Below the pieces are notes generated by a model. That model was not told the DNA's origin, ran no database searches, and was given only the letters and a program-made list of their open reading frames with translations. This document shows, piece by piece, positions 1-12,371 of a stretch of 64,000 nucleotides of DNA; position 1 is the first letter of the stretch, and every line of letters begins with the position of its first letter. The translations under genes were made by a program, and so were the position numbers. Origin of the DNA: Diplodia intermedia. Its lineage: Eukaryota > Ascomycota > Dothideomycetes > Botryosphaeriales > Botryosphaeriaceae. Where the stretch lies: positions 372,001 to 436,000 of the forward strand of contig JAKEKT010000008.1 of the NCBI GenBank assembly GCA_021495925.1, written 5' to 3'.

Positions 1-1743
1 GCTCCGCCATCGTGCAGGGCATGGACCAGACAGCCGTCAACGGAGCTCAGGTTCGACCACTCCCCTGTCCGACGTCACTTGCATGGCTAACATGGACTAG
101 CTCTACTACTTTGAAGAATACGGAATCACCGACGTGTGGCAGCAAGGGCTCCTCAACGGCGCTCCGTACCTCGCGTCCGCTCTGATCGGCTGCTGGACGA
201 ACGCCCCTCTCAACAAGGCTTTCGGCCGCCGCGGCACCATCTTCATCTCCTGCATCATCTCGTTCATCACCGGCTTCTGGATGGCCGCCGCCGATTCGTG
301 GTACAACCTGCTCATCGCCCGCTTCGCCCTGGGCTTTGCCGTGGGCGCAAAGTCCAGCACAACCCCCGTCTACGCCGCCGAGTCCGCGCCCAAAACCATC
401 CGCGGTGCCCTGACCATGATGTGGCAGATGTGGACCGCCTTCGGCATCATGCTGGGATTCGTCGTCTCCGTCGCGTTTGAGAACGTCGACTTTATGGGCC
501 GGTATTCTCAGTGGCGCTGGATGCTTGCGTCGACGTCCATCCCGCCCTTTATCGTCATGATGCAGGTCTACTTCTGCCCCGAGAGTCCCAGATGGTAAGC
601 ATCGCAACTGCCTCAGCCATCACCCACGCTGACCCCCGACAGGTACATGGAGAAGGGAAAGTACGACAAGGCTTTCAACGCCCTCAAGAGACTGCGAACG
701 AATGAGATCCAGGCTGCGCGTGACATGTACTACGCGTACAAGCTCCTGGAGATTGAGTCGGCTGAGCGTGAGGGGAAGAACCTGTTCAAGGAGTTCTTCA
801 CCGTCAAGCGCAACCGCCGCGCCGCCCAGTCTTCCTTCTTCGTCATGTTCATGCAGCAGTTTTGTGGCGTGAACGTCATCGCCTATTACTCGTCCGCAAT
901 CTTCGAGCAGGCTGGCTTCTCGCGGTCGAATGCCTTGCTTGTATCCTTCGGCACTGGCGTCACAAACTGGCTGTTCGCCTTACCTGTAAGTTACTCCTAT
1001 CTTGAGAAGACTAGGAAAAATCAAGGACTGACACAGCTCAGGCTGTATACACGATCGACACATTCGGCCGGCGCAACCTGCTGCTGACGACGTTCCCGCT
1101 CATGGGCATCTTCCTCCTCTTCTGCGGCTTCTCCTTCTGGATCCCCGACAACGCCGACGGCTCCGTGTCGGACTCGCGCATCGGCTGCGTGGCGGCGGCC
1201 ATCTTCCTGTTCATGGTCGTCTACTCGCCCGGCGAGGGCCCCGTCCCCTTCACGTACAGCGCCGAGGCGTTCCCGCTGTACATCCGCGACACGGGCATGT
1301 CCTTCGCCACGGCCACCACCTGGGGCTTCAACTTCATCCTCAGCCTGACCTGGCCCGCCCTCGTCGAGGCCTTCCAGCCCCAGGGCGCGTTCGGATGGTA
1401 CGCCGGCTGGAACTTCGTCGGGTGGATATATTGTTATTTCCTGCTGCCCGAGACGAAGGTATGTTGAGTCTGTCTTTTTCCTTTCACGCTGGACTTTGCA
1501 GTTGACTTGTGTGTGTGTGTGTGTGTGTGTGTTCAACAGAATCTTACTCTCGAGGAGCTGGATACCGTCTTCTCCGTCGGCAACAGGGAGCACGCGCAGT
1601 ACTACGCCCGGAAGCTGCCCTGGTATCTCAACAAGTACATCCTGCGGAAGGACGTCCCGCCGTTTCCGCCGCTGTACCAGTTCCACGAAGAACATGTTCA
1701 CAACCATCATGTCCAGGACCAGAAGGCTCACGAGAAACAATGA
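1..1743 (+). CDS. MFS sugar transporter, 5' end outside the window
   Basis: Five exons are visible: 1-50, 101-594, 643-985, 1042-1458 and 1540-1743. All junctions are GT-AG and keep the frame, giving about 501 residues, with the N-terminus before the window. Sugar-porter hallmarks are present: FGRRG after the second helix, PESPRW at the end of helix 6 (its Trp codon is split by the intron at 595-642), a second GRR near 1068, and PETK before the C-terminal cytosolic tail. By family, it should be a 12-helix plasma-membrane proton symporter for a hexose or polyol. The substrate cannot be read from the sequence. The last intron (1459-1539) contains a 25-nt TG microsatellite next to its acceptor. 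The tail is His-rich and ends in KQ-stop at 1741-1743. Confidence 0.9.
1508..1532. repeat. (TG)n microsatellite inside an intron
   Basis: This is an uninterrupted run of about 12.5 TG units inside the last intron of the sugar transporter. It ends 7 nt before the AG acceptor at 1538-1539 and occupies the place where the polypyrimidine tract would lie. Confidence 0.95.
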
Positions 1744-2004
1744 GTTGGTTATGTGAAGGACTTACGTGGCAGATTGAGAAGGAGGCTGTCGTCTGGTTTG
1801 CGCTGGCACACCATGCAAAGCCAAGAGCAATTGCGAGTCACTGTCACCCACGCTTCATTAGTTTATTTCCGGTCCAATAGTGTATATGAGGATATAATTT
1901 CCAATCACGGAGTTTACGCAACTCATCCTGATTAGTGTGAGGTACCCTGTCCTCTCCTCTCTCTCTCTTTCGCGTGCAAAAATATCCATTCTCTCCCCTC
2001 CATC

Positions 2005-3653
2005 TCACTCATCCCCTTTAACCCGCTCATACCTCCCCATCACCCCCTCCAACCTCCGCAACCCCTCCTCCATCAGCCCCCTCCCGTGCGTAAACACCAC
2101 CCGAAACCAGCCCTCCTCCTCCCCGCCAAACGCCAACGCATCCGCCACGCTCACCTTCCCCTCCCTCATCAACCCCTTCAACAGCGCGTGGTCGTACCTC
2201 TTCCCCCCGGTCGCCTTCGTCAGCGCCCCTCCGAGATCGATCCACAGGAAGAAGCCGGCGTTGGCGCCGGGCGCGTAGGGGACGCCGCGGCCCCGCAGCC
2301 AGGCGGCGGCGAAGGCGTAGGCGGCGGCGATGCGGGCGCGGTTGGTGGCGACGTAGGAGGCGGTGAAGGCGGGGGAGGAGAGGATGGTCGCGGCGATGAG
2401 GTCGGAGGGGGCGGGCGGGTAGTTCACCAGGCTGTCGTTCGTTTTTCGGCGAACGTGTGTCAGCGGGTGGCGAAAAAAAAATTAGAGAGGAGGGGGAGGA
2501 GGAGGATCGAGGCCTGGCCATGCGTTTGTACGTACGAGATCTGACGGAGGGATTCGCGGAAGGCGCCGTTGTGTTGGTCGACGATGTAGCCGATGCGGAG
2601 GCCGTTGGCGCCGAAGTCCTTGCTCATGCCCCACAGGGCGTGCACTAGGGCCGGGTCGATGATGCCGGTGGGGTCGATGGAGAGGGCAGAGGTGAAGGGC
2701 GGCGGGGGGGCGTCTTGCGCTTCCGGGTTGTGCCAGACGGAGAGGGCGTAGATCTCGTCGCTGACGAGGTGGATCTTGTGCTTTTGGCAGAGCTTCATGA
2801 GCGCGATGATGACGTCGCGGGAGTAGCACCGGCCTGGTTGCGGTTGGTCAGTGCCGCTTTCTTCTCAGGCTCGACGTGAGAGGCAGAAAATCACCGAGTG
2901 GGTTGTGCGGGGTGCAGAGGATCAGAGCCTTGATCGGCACGCCCTCGCTGTTGGAGCGGAGCAGCGCTTCTTCGTACTTGGCGACTGCTTCGAGCCCGAA
3001 GGGATTGGTGGAGCCAAAGGCGACGCCGACAGTCTTCACTCTGTCGTGGGGCTTAGTACTGGTTTGGGAATGCCGAGGGGGAGGGGGAGTGGTACTTTGC
3101 ACGTGCCCAAAAGTCGCCCACGAAAGCTCCGTAGTAGGGTCTGCCGAGGAGGAAGCCATCGCCCTCATTTCCCAGAATGTATGCCAACATCTCGTTTGCG
3201 TTGGAGACTCCGGGGGAGACATGGACGTGCCGGCTCTCGATGGGTAGCACAGGGTTGAAATGCTGGTTCATGAAGGCCGCCACGGCAGCGCGGAGTCTTT
3301 TCGATCCATGAGAGCCATCACCGTACATGAGGTAGTGGCGTGAGATTTTGAACTGCATCGAAGGGATTAGTCCCAAAGCATTTTTGAGGGGGCGTGTGGC
3401 TCACGTTGTTGTTGATGAAATCGAGGAGTTCATTGTGCATCAGTGACTGCCAGGATTCCATCAGTACCCTTGTTTGGCTCCAGTGTAAGTCAGGTCTTAC
3501 GTTTTCCGCCAGTCCCAAGCTAAGGATTCCATCAGGATTATTCTCTGGCTGGTAAATGTCCTCCAAAACGTCATGGAAAGGGCCATGGCCGCCCTCCTCA
3601 GTCAGCTTGCCGCCTCGAGAGGAAACCAGTTCGATTTTATGCTCAGATCCCAT
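2005..3653 (-). CDS. ACC-synthase-like PLP-dependent aminotransferase
   Basis: Six exons on the minus strand: 3653-3501, 3446-3405, 3352-3096, 3040-2895, 2833-2536 and 2431-2005. They join in frame to 440 residues. The fold-type I aminotransferase signature is clear: SLGLAEN near the N-terminus, YGDGSHGSKRLR, CTPHNPLG (split by an intron), VSDEIYA, and the PLP-lysine segment GMSKDFGANGLRIGY. This order matches 1-aminocyclopropane-1-carboxylate synthase-like enzymes, which in fungi often act in unknown amino-acid or secondary metabolism rather than ethylene production. The start chosen is the ATG at 3653, just before SEHKIELVSSRGG. An in-frame codon 81 nt upstream (3734) would lengthen the protein by 27 residues. 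The C-terminal exon is GC-rich and alanine-rich. True ACC synthase activity is not established. Confidence 0.88.
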
Positions 3654-4414
3654 GTTGGCCGCTGAGAATAAGTAATCCCTCGGTCGTAGCGATTTTTGTT
3701 GCAGATTTGATATTCGATCTCGGTGTTGAGTCACATTCCAGCCGATGACTCCGCGGCGATATCTACCCCGCTCCTTACGTTAGTCATCTTGAATCCAACA
3801 AGGGGATCTTCTCCGATATCAGGAGAAAAAGACGGAAACATCCTCAGCTTGGTCCAGTTCATTGATCAGCTGGAGGGGAATTGTCCACTTACTTGAAGTC
3901 GCACCTCGGTCTCGACATCGCACGTTCTGAGTTTCTTGCTGACCACCAGCATTCGGTTTTCCTAATCATTTCAGCATCAATTTTCATACCAGATTTATCG
4001 GATGGCCGAGGTAGCTAACACACAATGACAAGCGGAAAGAAAACTCGACATTTGTTTGTTTGCTAACCATCCCGGGATACAATCGAGTCGTGTTTGCTGC
4101 CAGCATGCACTCGACCCGACCCAACAGCGGATCGTCATATTTAGTATCCGAGTAGCCCTTAGCCTGATTGTATGAACACTAACTCATCTGTGTGCGCAAC
4201 CAACACTTCGTTGGTTACTCTTGAAACTTGGCCTCCTCCATCAATTGTCATGGTCTGTTGGTGTTCCAATTTTAGTATTCCTGTACATGTTCAACTTTGC
4301 ACATATACCTCTATAATCAATATTCATCGCTCAAACCATCCGTCTTCTTCACAAGGTCTCCATCCATTCATCTACTTCTCTTGACTAAGTTGCAGCCGAG
4401 CCTTTTGGTTTGAC
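3654..4414. other. Intergenic region between aminotransferase and STAND gene 1
   Basis: I see no convincing coding or RNA gene here. It should contain the divergent promoters of the aminotransferase (minus) and the first STAND gene (plus). The part from about 4200 to 4400 is pyrimidine-rich. Confidence 0.6.
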
Positions 4415-7400
4415 ATGCCCACGATGGGCCACAAAGAGCCCACCTCTTCGAGGGTATTGATGTCCTTTCACTTGCTGAACCATGTCGCAGTAGCTGATCT
4501 TATTTATCCTTTCAGACGCCATCACCTGGCTCACATACGTCCTTCCTCAGCCTCAAGAAGCTACGAAACCGCCTTTTCAGCAACCACGAAGGGGGAGGGG
4601 GAGGGAGCAGGTAAGTAAAGAATCAGCAACAGGCGGCTTTTCATCATAGTTATCTGACTGACGAATGCCCTTGCGCTACGTCTTCGCCAGACAGCCTCAT
4701 CCGCCTCAAGATGAGAAACCACCGGTGAGTCTTTCCGAGCCTTCCGCTGCAATTCTTTGGAATGGCTCGATGCTTTTGACATATCTGACAAGTATCAGAA
4801 AACCCATATGGGATCCGGCTCATGCTCAGAGAAGGTTCACGCACAGTCTGGCCTTGGAAGTAAGGACATCAAGGGCATTCAGTCTTCAGCCTACGAAAAA
4901 GCACGGGCGAGCCTCACGCAGGAAGAACAGAGCCGCCTCAAGACCAGCGACTTCCAAGACGCCAGCCAGTTGCTTCAGAATCTCAACAGTTCAAACGACA
5001 AGTCGTGCAGCGATTCTCGTATGCGAAAAGGCCTCAAGAAGCTGAAGCCGAAGCTGGAGTCGGTGCAGGAGGCGGCCAATATCGCGGGCATCTTCGGTGG
5101 AGCTGAACCCACTGGTACTCTGTCGGTCATCTGTGGGCTCACAAGTGCGGCTTGCTCTGTAAGTACACCAATCTGTCCACAATGTTGCACAGACATGGCT
5201 GACCCAACGGAAACAGGCTGGTATCAGACTCGCGAATGCTGCTGACCATCTGGATACCGAGGTCAAACTATTGTTTGACCTTGCACCGCGCCTGATCCAA
5301 TGCGACGGACTCACTTCGAGCACGAAAAATCCCGAGCTCATCCGTAATGTATAAACCAACCAAGTCACTGCTGAAAGGCATTTGACTAACATTCGTAGGA
5401 TCTTGTGAGGGTTTACACCGGCATGTTCAGGTTCTACCTGGTAGCCATGAAGATCTTGGATCACGAAAGTTTCCTTGTCGCACTCGGCGAGCACAAAGAC
5501 GAGATGAGCGAAGCTGTTTCCGGGTTTTCCAGCTATTGGCATCAGTTTCTCGAGGGAGTCCAGATCGATACATTGGAGACAACCACAGATACTCTTGGTG
5601 CAGTTCGCAAAATCCAAAGTAAGACTTAGCCTCCTTTTCATTAGCTCCGTTGACTGATTGTCGCCCTCAGTTGCGGAAATCCTTGAGAAAGAATGCGCAC
5701 ACGAGTCTGAATATCGACCCCCGACACCCGCTGCCAACACCTGTCAATGGTTGTCTTCCGCCGATGGTTTCAGGCTCTGGCACCAATCAGCTACCATGAA
5801 CACCCACTTCCTCACCATGTTTGGAGCCATGGGGTCTGGCAAGACCGTGGCCACCGCGTATCTGGGAGGTCATCTCAGGTCCGAGTCTGAAGATCGCACA
5901 GTCATCAGCTACTATATCCACAGCGATGGCGAGAGAAGCAAGCCGACGAACATCTACTGCAGCCTCATCAAGCAGTTCATTTCGTGGCATCCAGAATTCG
6001 AAGCACGATTATTGGGGTTGCTTCAGGAACACAGTGTCGTGGATCCCCAAAGACAGGCCCGGAGGCCCGAGGTGTTGAGGCGGAGCTTCGTTGGGCTGCT
6101 GGACGCCGCAGACAAGCGGGTTTGTATCTTGCTCGACGCGCTCGATGCGCTGGACCTCGAGGCTCAGGAAGAGCTTGGCCAACTCTTCGGAGATCTTCTC
6201 AAGTTGAAGTGTCGGTGCAAAGTCTTCCTTACATCGCAGCCTGACAACCACATCAAGAGGCTGATCCCAGGAAAAATCTTCGAGATCGGAACCTGGCGCA
6301 AGCAAGTCCGCGAAGAAAACCACCTTATCGCCGAGAATTTGATGGACAAAAAGTGGTTCGAGGATGACAGGAGAAATCAGTATGACGAGGAAGACTGTAA
6401 GCACTTGATTAAGGGTATCGCAAAGCTTGCCGACAGCTCCCCGCTGATGGTCTATCTCAATGTCGCACACGCCGATGCACTTACCCGCGAAGCGACGTAC
6501 CGAACCGTTGACGAGGTGCTGCATATTGTCGGAGGTGCACCATCTCGATATTCCAAGATCCCCCGGAAGTGGGCAGAGATACGGAAGCAGGTACTGGAGC
6601 GGCTTGATGTTGGCGACGAGGTGATAGACCCGCTGCTGCGATTCCTGGCCATCACCTCTCGGCCCGTTACCATACGGGAGGCCTGTGCATTCGTCATTTA
6701 CGACACGCAAGACGGCGACAAGATGCCTCGGGAGCTTGACGCGCATGGGCAGAAGAGAATCATGGAGTGGATCCGCCCCTTTGTCGCGACCGATGACGAG
6801 TCTGACCCCGATTCCGTCTTGAGACTTTACCACAACTCGCTCCAGAAACTCATCATCCTGAAAGAACCGAGTGCTTGGGACACGGAGACTGCCATCAAAG
6901 ACAACAAGCAGTACGATCAACGCAAGGCTCAGATGGACGGAGAACTGGCATCCAAATGCTTGCGATACCTATGCTTCCCCGAGTGCTCCTCGGAGGGCTT
7001 CATCAAATCCGGCATCCCGAAGGGAAACTTCTTCAACTACGCCGCTTGTACTTGGCAGCATCACCTCGCCAGCTCCGCAGGACCAACCGCGCAACAATTG
7101 GAATGCATCATGGCCATCTGCAAGCCTGGATCCGCCATTTTGAGAAACTGGACTGATCAGAACCTGCGTTACGAGAAGACCTTCCTTCCCGAGCTGTCGG
7201 AACTCGACCCACTCGTCGTCCTGGTGCACTTTAGGCTGGAGAAGTTGACATCCATGCTCCTCGACAGGCCCGACGCCTTCGAGCCGCCCAACTTCTCTCC
7301 AACCTCCGCCCGGACCGCCCTCACCTGCGCCCTCCAGACCGAACGCTTCGCCCTCGCCACCGCAATCATCACGAGAGCCGGCCCCCGCCTCGACGCGCTC

Positions 7401-8099
7401 GAGGCGTGGAAGCAACTCATGCAGGCCTACAACCCCGCCCTCGAGTTCTGGCTCCCAAAGCCGCCGCCCACGAGACTGACGACGTCGACCACCACCACCA
7501 CCGCATCCAACGACCAGCAGCCCCACGCCACGACGATGGAAAAACGAGCCAGGAAAGCCCTCACCCGGCGCGAGCAAGCCTGGCAAGCCTTCCTCGACCC
7601 GCTCATCCTCCGCCTCCTCGCCGATCTCAAAAGCCACCCCGGTGCCGCCGCCGCCGCCGCCGCCCTCCGCGAGGCCGTCGCCAACAACTGCCTCTCCGTC
7701 GTCGCCAAGCTCTTCTCCCACGCCGCCTCGGACGCCGAGCTGCGGCGCAAGCTGCTGGTGCTGGTGCCGCCGGACGACGGACCCCGTGGTGGTGGTGGCG
7801 AAGTGCACCAAGTCGTCGGCGTGGCGGCGCTGCAGGGGAATGTGGAGATGTTGGACCTGCTGCTCGGGCATGGGCAGCAGCGCGGTGGCAACATGATGAT
7901 GGAAAAGCACGTGAGGCACCTCGGGCCCCGGGGCGAGACCGTCTTCCACGCCGCGGCGCAGATGGTGTGCTCCGACTTTCGCCCCGAGGTGTTTGCGGTG
8001 CTGCGGCGGGCGTGGCCCGAGGGCGCGGACGTGCTGGATGAGAGGGGCCGGCACTTTCGGGATTTGTTGAGGCCGGGGGAGAGTGAGTTGGTGGGTTGA
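4415..8099 (+). CDS. STAND (NACHT-type) NTPase with ankyrin-like C-terminus
   Basis: The model has seven exons: 4415-4453, 4516-4610, 4691-4724, 4793-5158, 5217-5348, 5399-5618 and 5671-8099, giving 1104 residues. The last four are well supported. The first three are inferred from good donors and acceptors whose phases all agree; the conservative alternative is an ATG at 4757 in the fourth exon's frame. The N-terminus contains a basic segment (FLSLKKLRNRLFS) and a helical region. Walker A is GAMGSGKT at about residue 347, and a Walker B-like stretch CILLDALDALD follows about 100 residues later. A typical fungal NACHT helical part comes next (LRFLAITSRPVTIREA, LRLYHNSL). The C-terminus has ankyrin-like units such as VVGVAALQGNVEMLDLLLGHG and GETVFHAAAQ after a Thr-rich linker. 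Fungal proteins of this class act in self/non-self recognition and programmed cell death; the ligand here is unknown. Confidence 0.85.
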
Positions 8100-8971
8100 G
8101 GGGGGCGGGGTGTGGGTTTTTTTCCGTGGGACAGTGACTCCACATTCAACATCTGAGAGATTCAGCTGGGCTGTTTCATTCTTTTTCTCTCTTGCGTCGG
8201 GATCAGGGCTTTCATAGGCGTTGGTATAGACAGGCGTTTGTAGCAATTGATGTTATTGGCTTACACTCAAGCCGTTGTTCTATATCACTTGGCCAATTTT
8301 GGCCCCATATTGCAATCAATTTATATGAGATTAAATCAACCAATTTGGAGCCCTGCCTTTAGAATCTCTTTATTCCCGTAACTGTTCGATCCAAGCCGAT
8401 TATCGAATAAGAACAGAACAAAAAGAGTTCACAAAGGGCAAGCTGATTGAAAAGGCAAGGTGCGGGGATTTCCCCGGCACAGCCAGTAGTGGCCTAAACC
8501 TACTTTAGTGATTGCACACGGGAGTTGGCATGCAAGGCTGAATTGCAGCCTGCTCAAGCCTGCATTTTGCTCACAACTGACCCATAGCTAATCAGTTATT
8601 GGTCGCGCGCCCGCTCCCCGCAAAACCCACTCAACACCCATGCAATGCAGGAACTTTCCAATCCAATGGCGCAGAAAGTCTCGAGGCCTCCTTTCCAGAA
8701 GGCAATCAAGAGCCACCAGTCAGAACTGACTTCGCAGCCTGCTGACAGCTGATCTTGTCGTACAAGTCGCAACTGAGCCCACAGCCCGCCCGGCAATGTG
8801 GGGCAGATGTCAGCTTCGCGTTCAGAGAGTTCAGCTGATTCGTGGCCCCTGCTTAAAGTGGCACAATGCAGCTTACTGTAATTGGATGAGCAGCCGCTTA
8901 TCTTAACAGCGTGCTGGCGCCCGCATTGCCAACCTGAATCACATCGCTCTTCTCCCGAATGCGCGTCAGAA
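8100..8971. other. Intergenic region between the two STAND genes
   Basis: About 870 bases, AT-rich around 8200-8450. No gene is supported; a minus-strand open frame from 9051 to 8596 has no recognisable features. The promoter of the second STAND gene should lie in the right half. Confidence 0.6.
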
Positions 8972-11950
8972 ATGTCGCAGTCCTTGCATCTTTCATCGCG
9001 GATCAGTCCCATGGGGACAGCGCAACTCCACTCAGCGATTGAAAGGTTCAAGCGAGCCCTGGATGATGATGAACGCCGGGACTTTGAATACCTGAATAAT
9101 CAACCCGACCCGGCGACCGTACTCAAGTTCACTGCCCACCTGGATGAGATCAGCGCTGAAAGGCAGAGCCGCTGCATCGCCACTCGTTTGCAGACCGTCC
9201 TCCAATCCGTGCAGCAGTTCTCAGCCGTTGTGGAGACGTTTGTTTCGTCGAACCCGAAGGTAGCAGCGCTTGTGTGGGGAAGTGTCAAGTTTGCCTTGCT
9301 GGTATGTCCGTGCCATGAAACCATGTAGCGGGGTTGCCAACGACTGCACTAGCTCGCATCCAATTTCGGCTCGTACTTCGAGAAGTTGTCAGCTCTCTTC
9401 ATGAAGTTCGGAAGGCATTGCCCACGTTATGCCGAGTACCAGAGCCTCTATTTGGATTCCACCAGATTGCAATCTGGCCTGTGTAGCTTCTATGCAGCCC
9501 TTATTGGCTGCTGCACAAGAGCCGTAGAAGTCATGAAAAAACCAGGTCAGTGTTTCTGACACGTGTGCCCGGCCAGCGCTAATTTCAAACAGGATGGGTT
9601 CAGGCCGCAAGAATCATTACTCTGTCTTCCTTCGAGTCTGACTTCACTTCTTATGAGCAGCAGCTGCAACACTGGAGTAAAGAGATCAAAGACGAAATCA
9701 GCGCTGCTGCACAGAGAGCCGAGGACCGAGAAAGACGTGCTCAATCCGAAGAAAGAGACAGGGCTCAAGTCCATAGAATCTGGCACCGACGGAGGGCCAA
9801 AGAACAGGACCTTGAGATGGAGCGAGTGAGATCAAGTAAGCCCGACAGCCTCTGTTGCAGAACAAAAACTGAGAAAGACAGTGCATCGAAAGCAGTCTCT
9901 TCTGGAAAAGCTCTCGAATTTCAATCACATTCGGCCTTGGACACGTGCTCGTCGGCAATGCGTGGGCTCAACAGGCGAGTGGCTGACCAAAACAAATCAA
10001 TTCCATGACTGGATGGCGGATGGCGCCTCGTCAATGTTGTATCTTCATGGAAAATGTGAGCATCAAGTCTCCACGTCAAGGGGTGGTTCGCTTACATTCT
10101 CAACGCAGTGGGGTCTGGCAAAACTATCATTACGTTGGTGATCATCATACCTCCGCGGCGGCCACGAACTTATATCATGCAGGGCAAGCACGATTGCAAC
10201 ATTATCTCGTCATTCTGCGAACGGAGAAAACATAGCTTACTTCTTCTGCCGCTTCGACGAAGAGGCATCTTTGTTCGCGACCACAATTCTGAGTTCGTTG
10301 CTCAGACAGATTCTACGGGCGGAAACTCTGTCTCCGGCCGAGCAATCATCATTGGAGAAAATTCTTGACCCAGGACCCCCGGAAATCGAAGATCTGGAAT
10401 ACTTGCTCAAAGGCGCAGTCCTTAACTCCGGGACGCTTTTCATCGTGGTAGATGCTTTGGACGAATGCACCGAGAGCGAGAGATACGTACTCTTAAAGGC
10501 TCTCAAGAGTATCGTGGAACTGCCGGGTCGAACAGTCAAGTTATTTCTTTCAGGCCGTGATGGCAATGATCGACACATGAGACGAATGTTCCGCAAGATT
10601 CATTTCGTGAGCACCGGTTCGCCAGAGTCCAAGTCCGATCTGAGGGAAGTGGTCAAGAAAAGATTGGATGAGTTGGTGGCCGAAGAACACCTTGTAGTCG
10701 GCCATCAAAGCATTTTCCAGGAAATTGAAGATCACCTTCTCACCAAGGCCGATGGCATGTAAGTTCACTACCACCCCTCGGCGTCTGGTGATGTTACTCA
10801 TACGAATAGGTTTCTTTGGGTCGAATTTGCATTACAAGATCTCTGCTCCCAGCGCCGTGATCGCGATATCCGAGCCGCCCTCCAACGACTTCCAGTGGGC
10901 CTCCCGGAGACATATGACCGGTTGCTTGGTCAAATCCGCAAGAGCGGTGAGAGATATTTGGTGGCAAAGATCTTCCGCTGGATAGCATGCGCAATGCGGC
11001 CACTATCACTCGAAGAGCTTGGGGAAGCTATTGCAATCGAGCCTGGTCAAAAGTCCTCCGAGCCGGACCGCCAGGTAAACGATCTCACACAAATCCCTTC
11101 GTGGTGTCGTGGCCTGGTGATTTGCGACGAAGAAGACGGTGCAATGCAGTTTGCACACTCAACCATCAAAACTTTCCTCCTCAACGAGTTCCGAAGCGCA
11201 AAGAATTTGGAGTTTCAAGTCGACGCAGAGACCGCAGATCATGAGCTTGGGGAAATTTGCGTGACCTACCTCACTTTTAGCGACTTCCAAACACAACTTG
11301 TCAAGAAGCCAAAGCCACCGGCCCGTGTTCGAGGGGACAGGATGCTCGCAGCAACTATCAGGACCGTTTCGGGACAGACTGATATACTACGTACTGTATC
11401 CACGGCGTCGCAGCTTGCTAGCAAGTTCCTCCGACGAACAGAGAGGCCAGGAGCTCACTTCACATGGCCTCAGCAGCAGAGCAACACAAATACGCTGCAA
11501 ACTATCCTTGGGTCGTACCCTTTCCTCCAATATGCATCAAGGTATTGGATATCCCACTGCAAAAGTTTCAGTAAAAAGGAGACATCTACATGGAACTTGT
11601 GGAGTCGTCTTTTACTGGGTGAAAGCAACATCGTCAAATATGAATGGCCGCTAGAGGAACTCTCTGCTCGAGGGATAATCATCCAACATTTTATCAAAGA
11701 GCAGCAGCATTGCGGCCTTATAGAATGGATACAAGGCAGCGAGCACCCATTTACGAGCGAACAGCTTGAGAGTATAGTCGAGCACGACGCCACAAGACGT
11801 TCAAGGGCAATGCGCGCCATGATATCTGAGTGCGAGTTACCAAGACAGGTTCGGCGTCGCGCATCGTGGGCAGCGCCGCTGTTCGATGTAGAGGGAAGAG
11901 CAAAAGAGGGACGTGTAGGGGCATCATCTCGATCCCGCCTATCCGTCTAA
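8972..11950 (+). CDS. STAND (NACHT-type) NTPase without sensor repeats
   Basis: Seven exons: 8972-9301, 9353-9545, 9593-9835, 9882-10055, 10109-10133, 10183-10758 and 10810-11950. Phases agree throughout and give 893 residues. The start used is ATG 8972; in-frame ATGs lie at 8882 and 9011. The N-terminal helical domain is followed by a charged coiled-coil-like stretch (about residues 190-255, rich in E, R and Q). The NTPase core follows: GSTGEWL, then Walker A GKLGSGKT at about 312-319, assembled across three exons, and Walker B TLFIVVDALDEC. Typical fungal NACHT motifs come after it: FLWVEFALQDL, PLSLEELGEAIAI and the terminal FAHST-like AHSTIKTFLL. The C-terminal 230 residues show no ankyrin, WD40 or TPR repeats. 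Introns at 9836-9881 (46 nt) and 10134-10182 are deduced from phase. It probably works in the same recognition or cell-death biology as its neighbour. Confidence 0.85.
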
Positions 11951-12371
11951 GTAGTAGCTGGATTCTTCAGTCAACGCTAATGGAGAAGTATAACATAGAT
12001 GACAGTACAAGAAGGCAACACCGGAAGGTACAAAGAGTTCTCCGGTTGGCATATCGGTCGTAGCGTAAATCTACATATGATCTTCATTTGTAAGATAGCA
12101 ATGATATGGAGAAAAAAATCTACATAACCCCCCTGCCATTGCCCGCATCATTTCCCCTCTCAATTTCAATTGCAAAATAACATGAGTGTTGAACCATGTA
12201 TCATCATCATCATTTAAAATTCGCCTTTCACCACCCACCATCCCAAAAGCCATCCTGACTTGAGATTCCACCCACGCCACGAACCCCAAGGCAACCATGC
12301 CATCTCAAAAATCCGCCCCCTCACCCACCCACGCATCTATCATGCATCCTCAAGCAAAAAGCCGGCCACCC
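11951..12371. other. Convergent 3' region
   Basis: This lies between the stop of STAND gene 2 and the stop of the antiporter on the other strand. No gene is seen. It should hold two 3' UTRs. Confidence 0.6.

Noticed and set aside
1..4000. Secondary-metabolite cluster formed by transporter and aminotransferase
   Set aside because: No backbone synthase, oxidase or regulator accompanies them; the neighbours are STAND genes.
6969..8246. 425-codon antisense frame across STAND gene 1
   Set aside because: It mirrors the GC-rich codons of the real gene and has no recognisable motifs.
8596..9051. Minus-strand 151-codon frame between and over the STAND genes
   Set aside because: It overlaps the first exon of STAND gene 2 and has no recognisable protein content.
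9836..9860. 25-nt intron in STAND gene 2
   Set aside because: It restores the frame but is too short for a spliceosomal intron. The same donor with the AG at 9880-9881 gives a 46-nt intron with the same phase.
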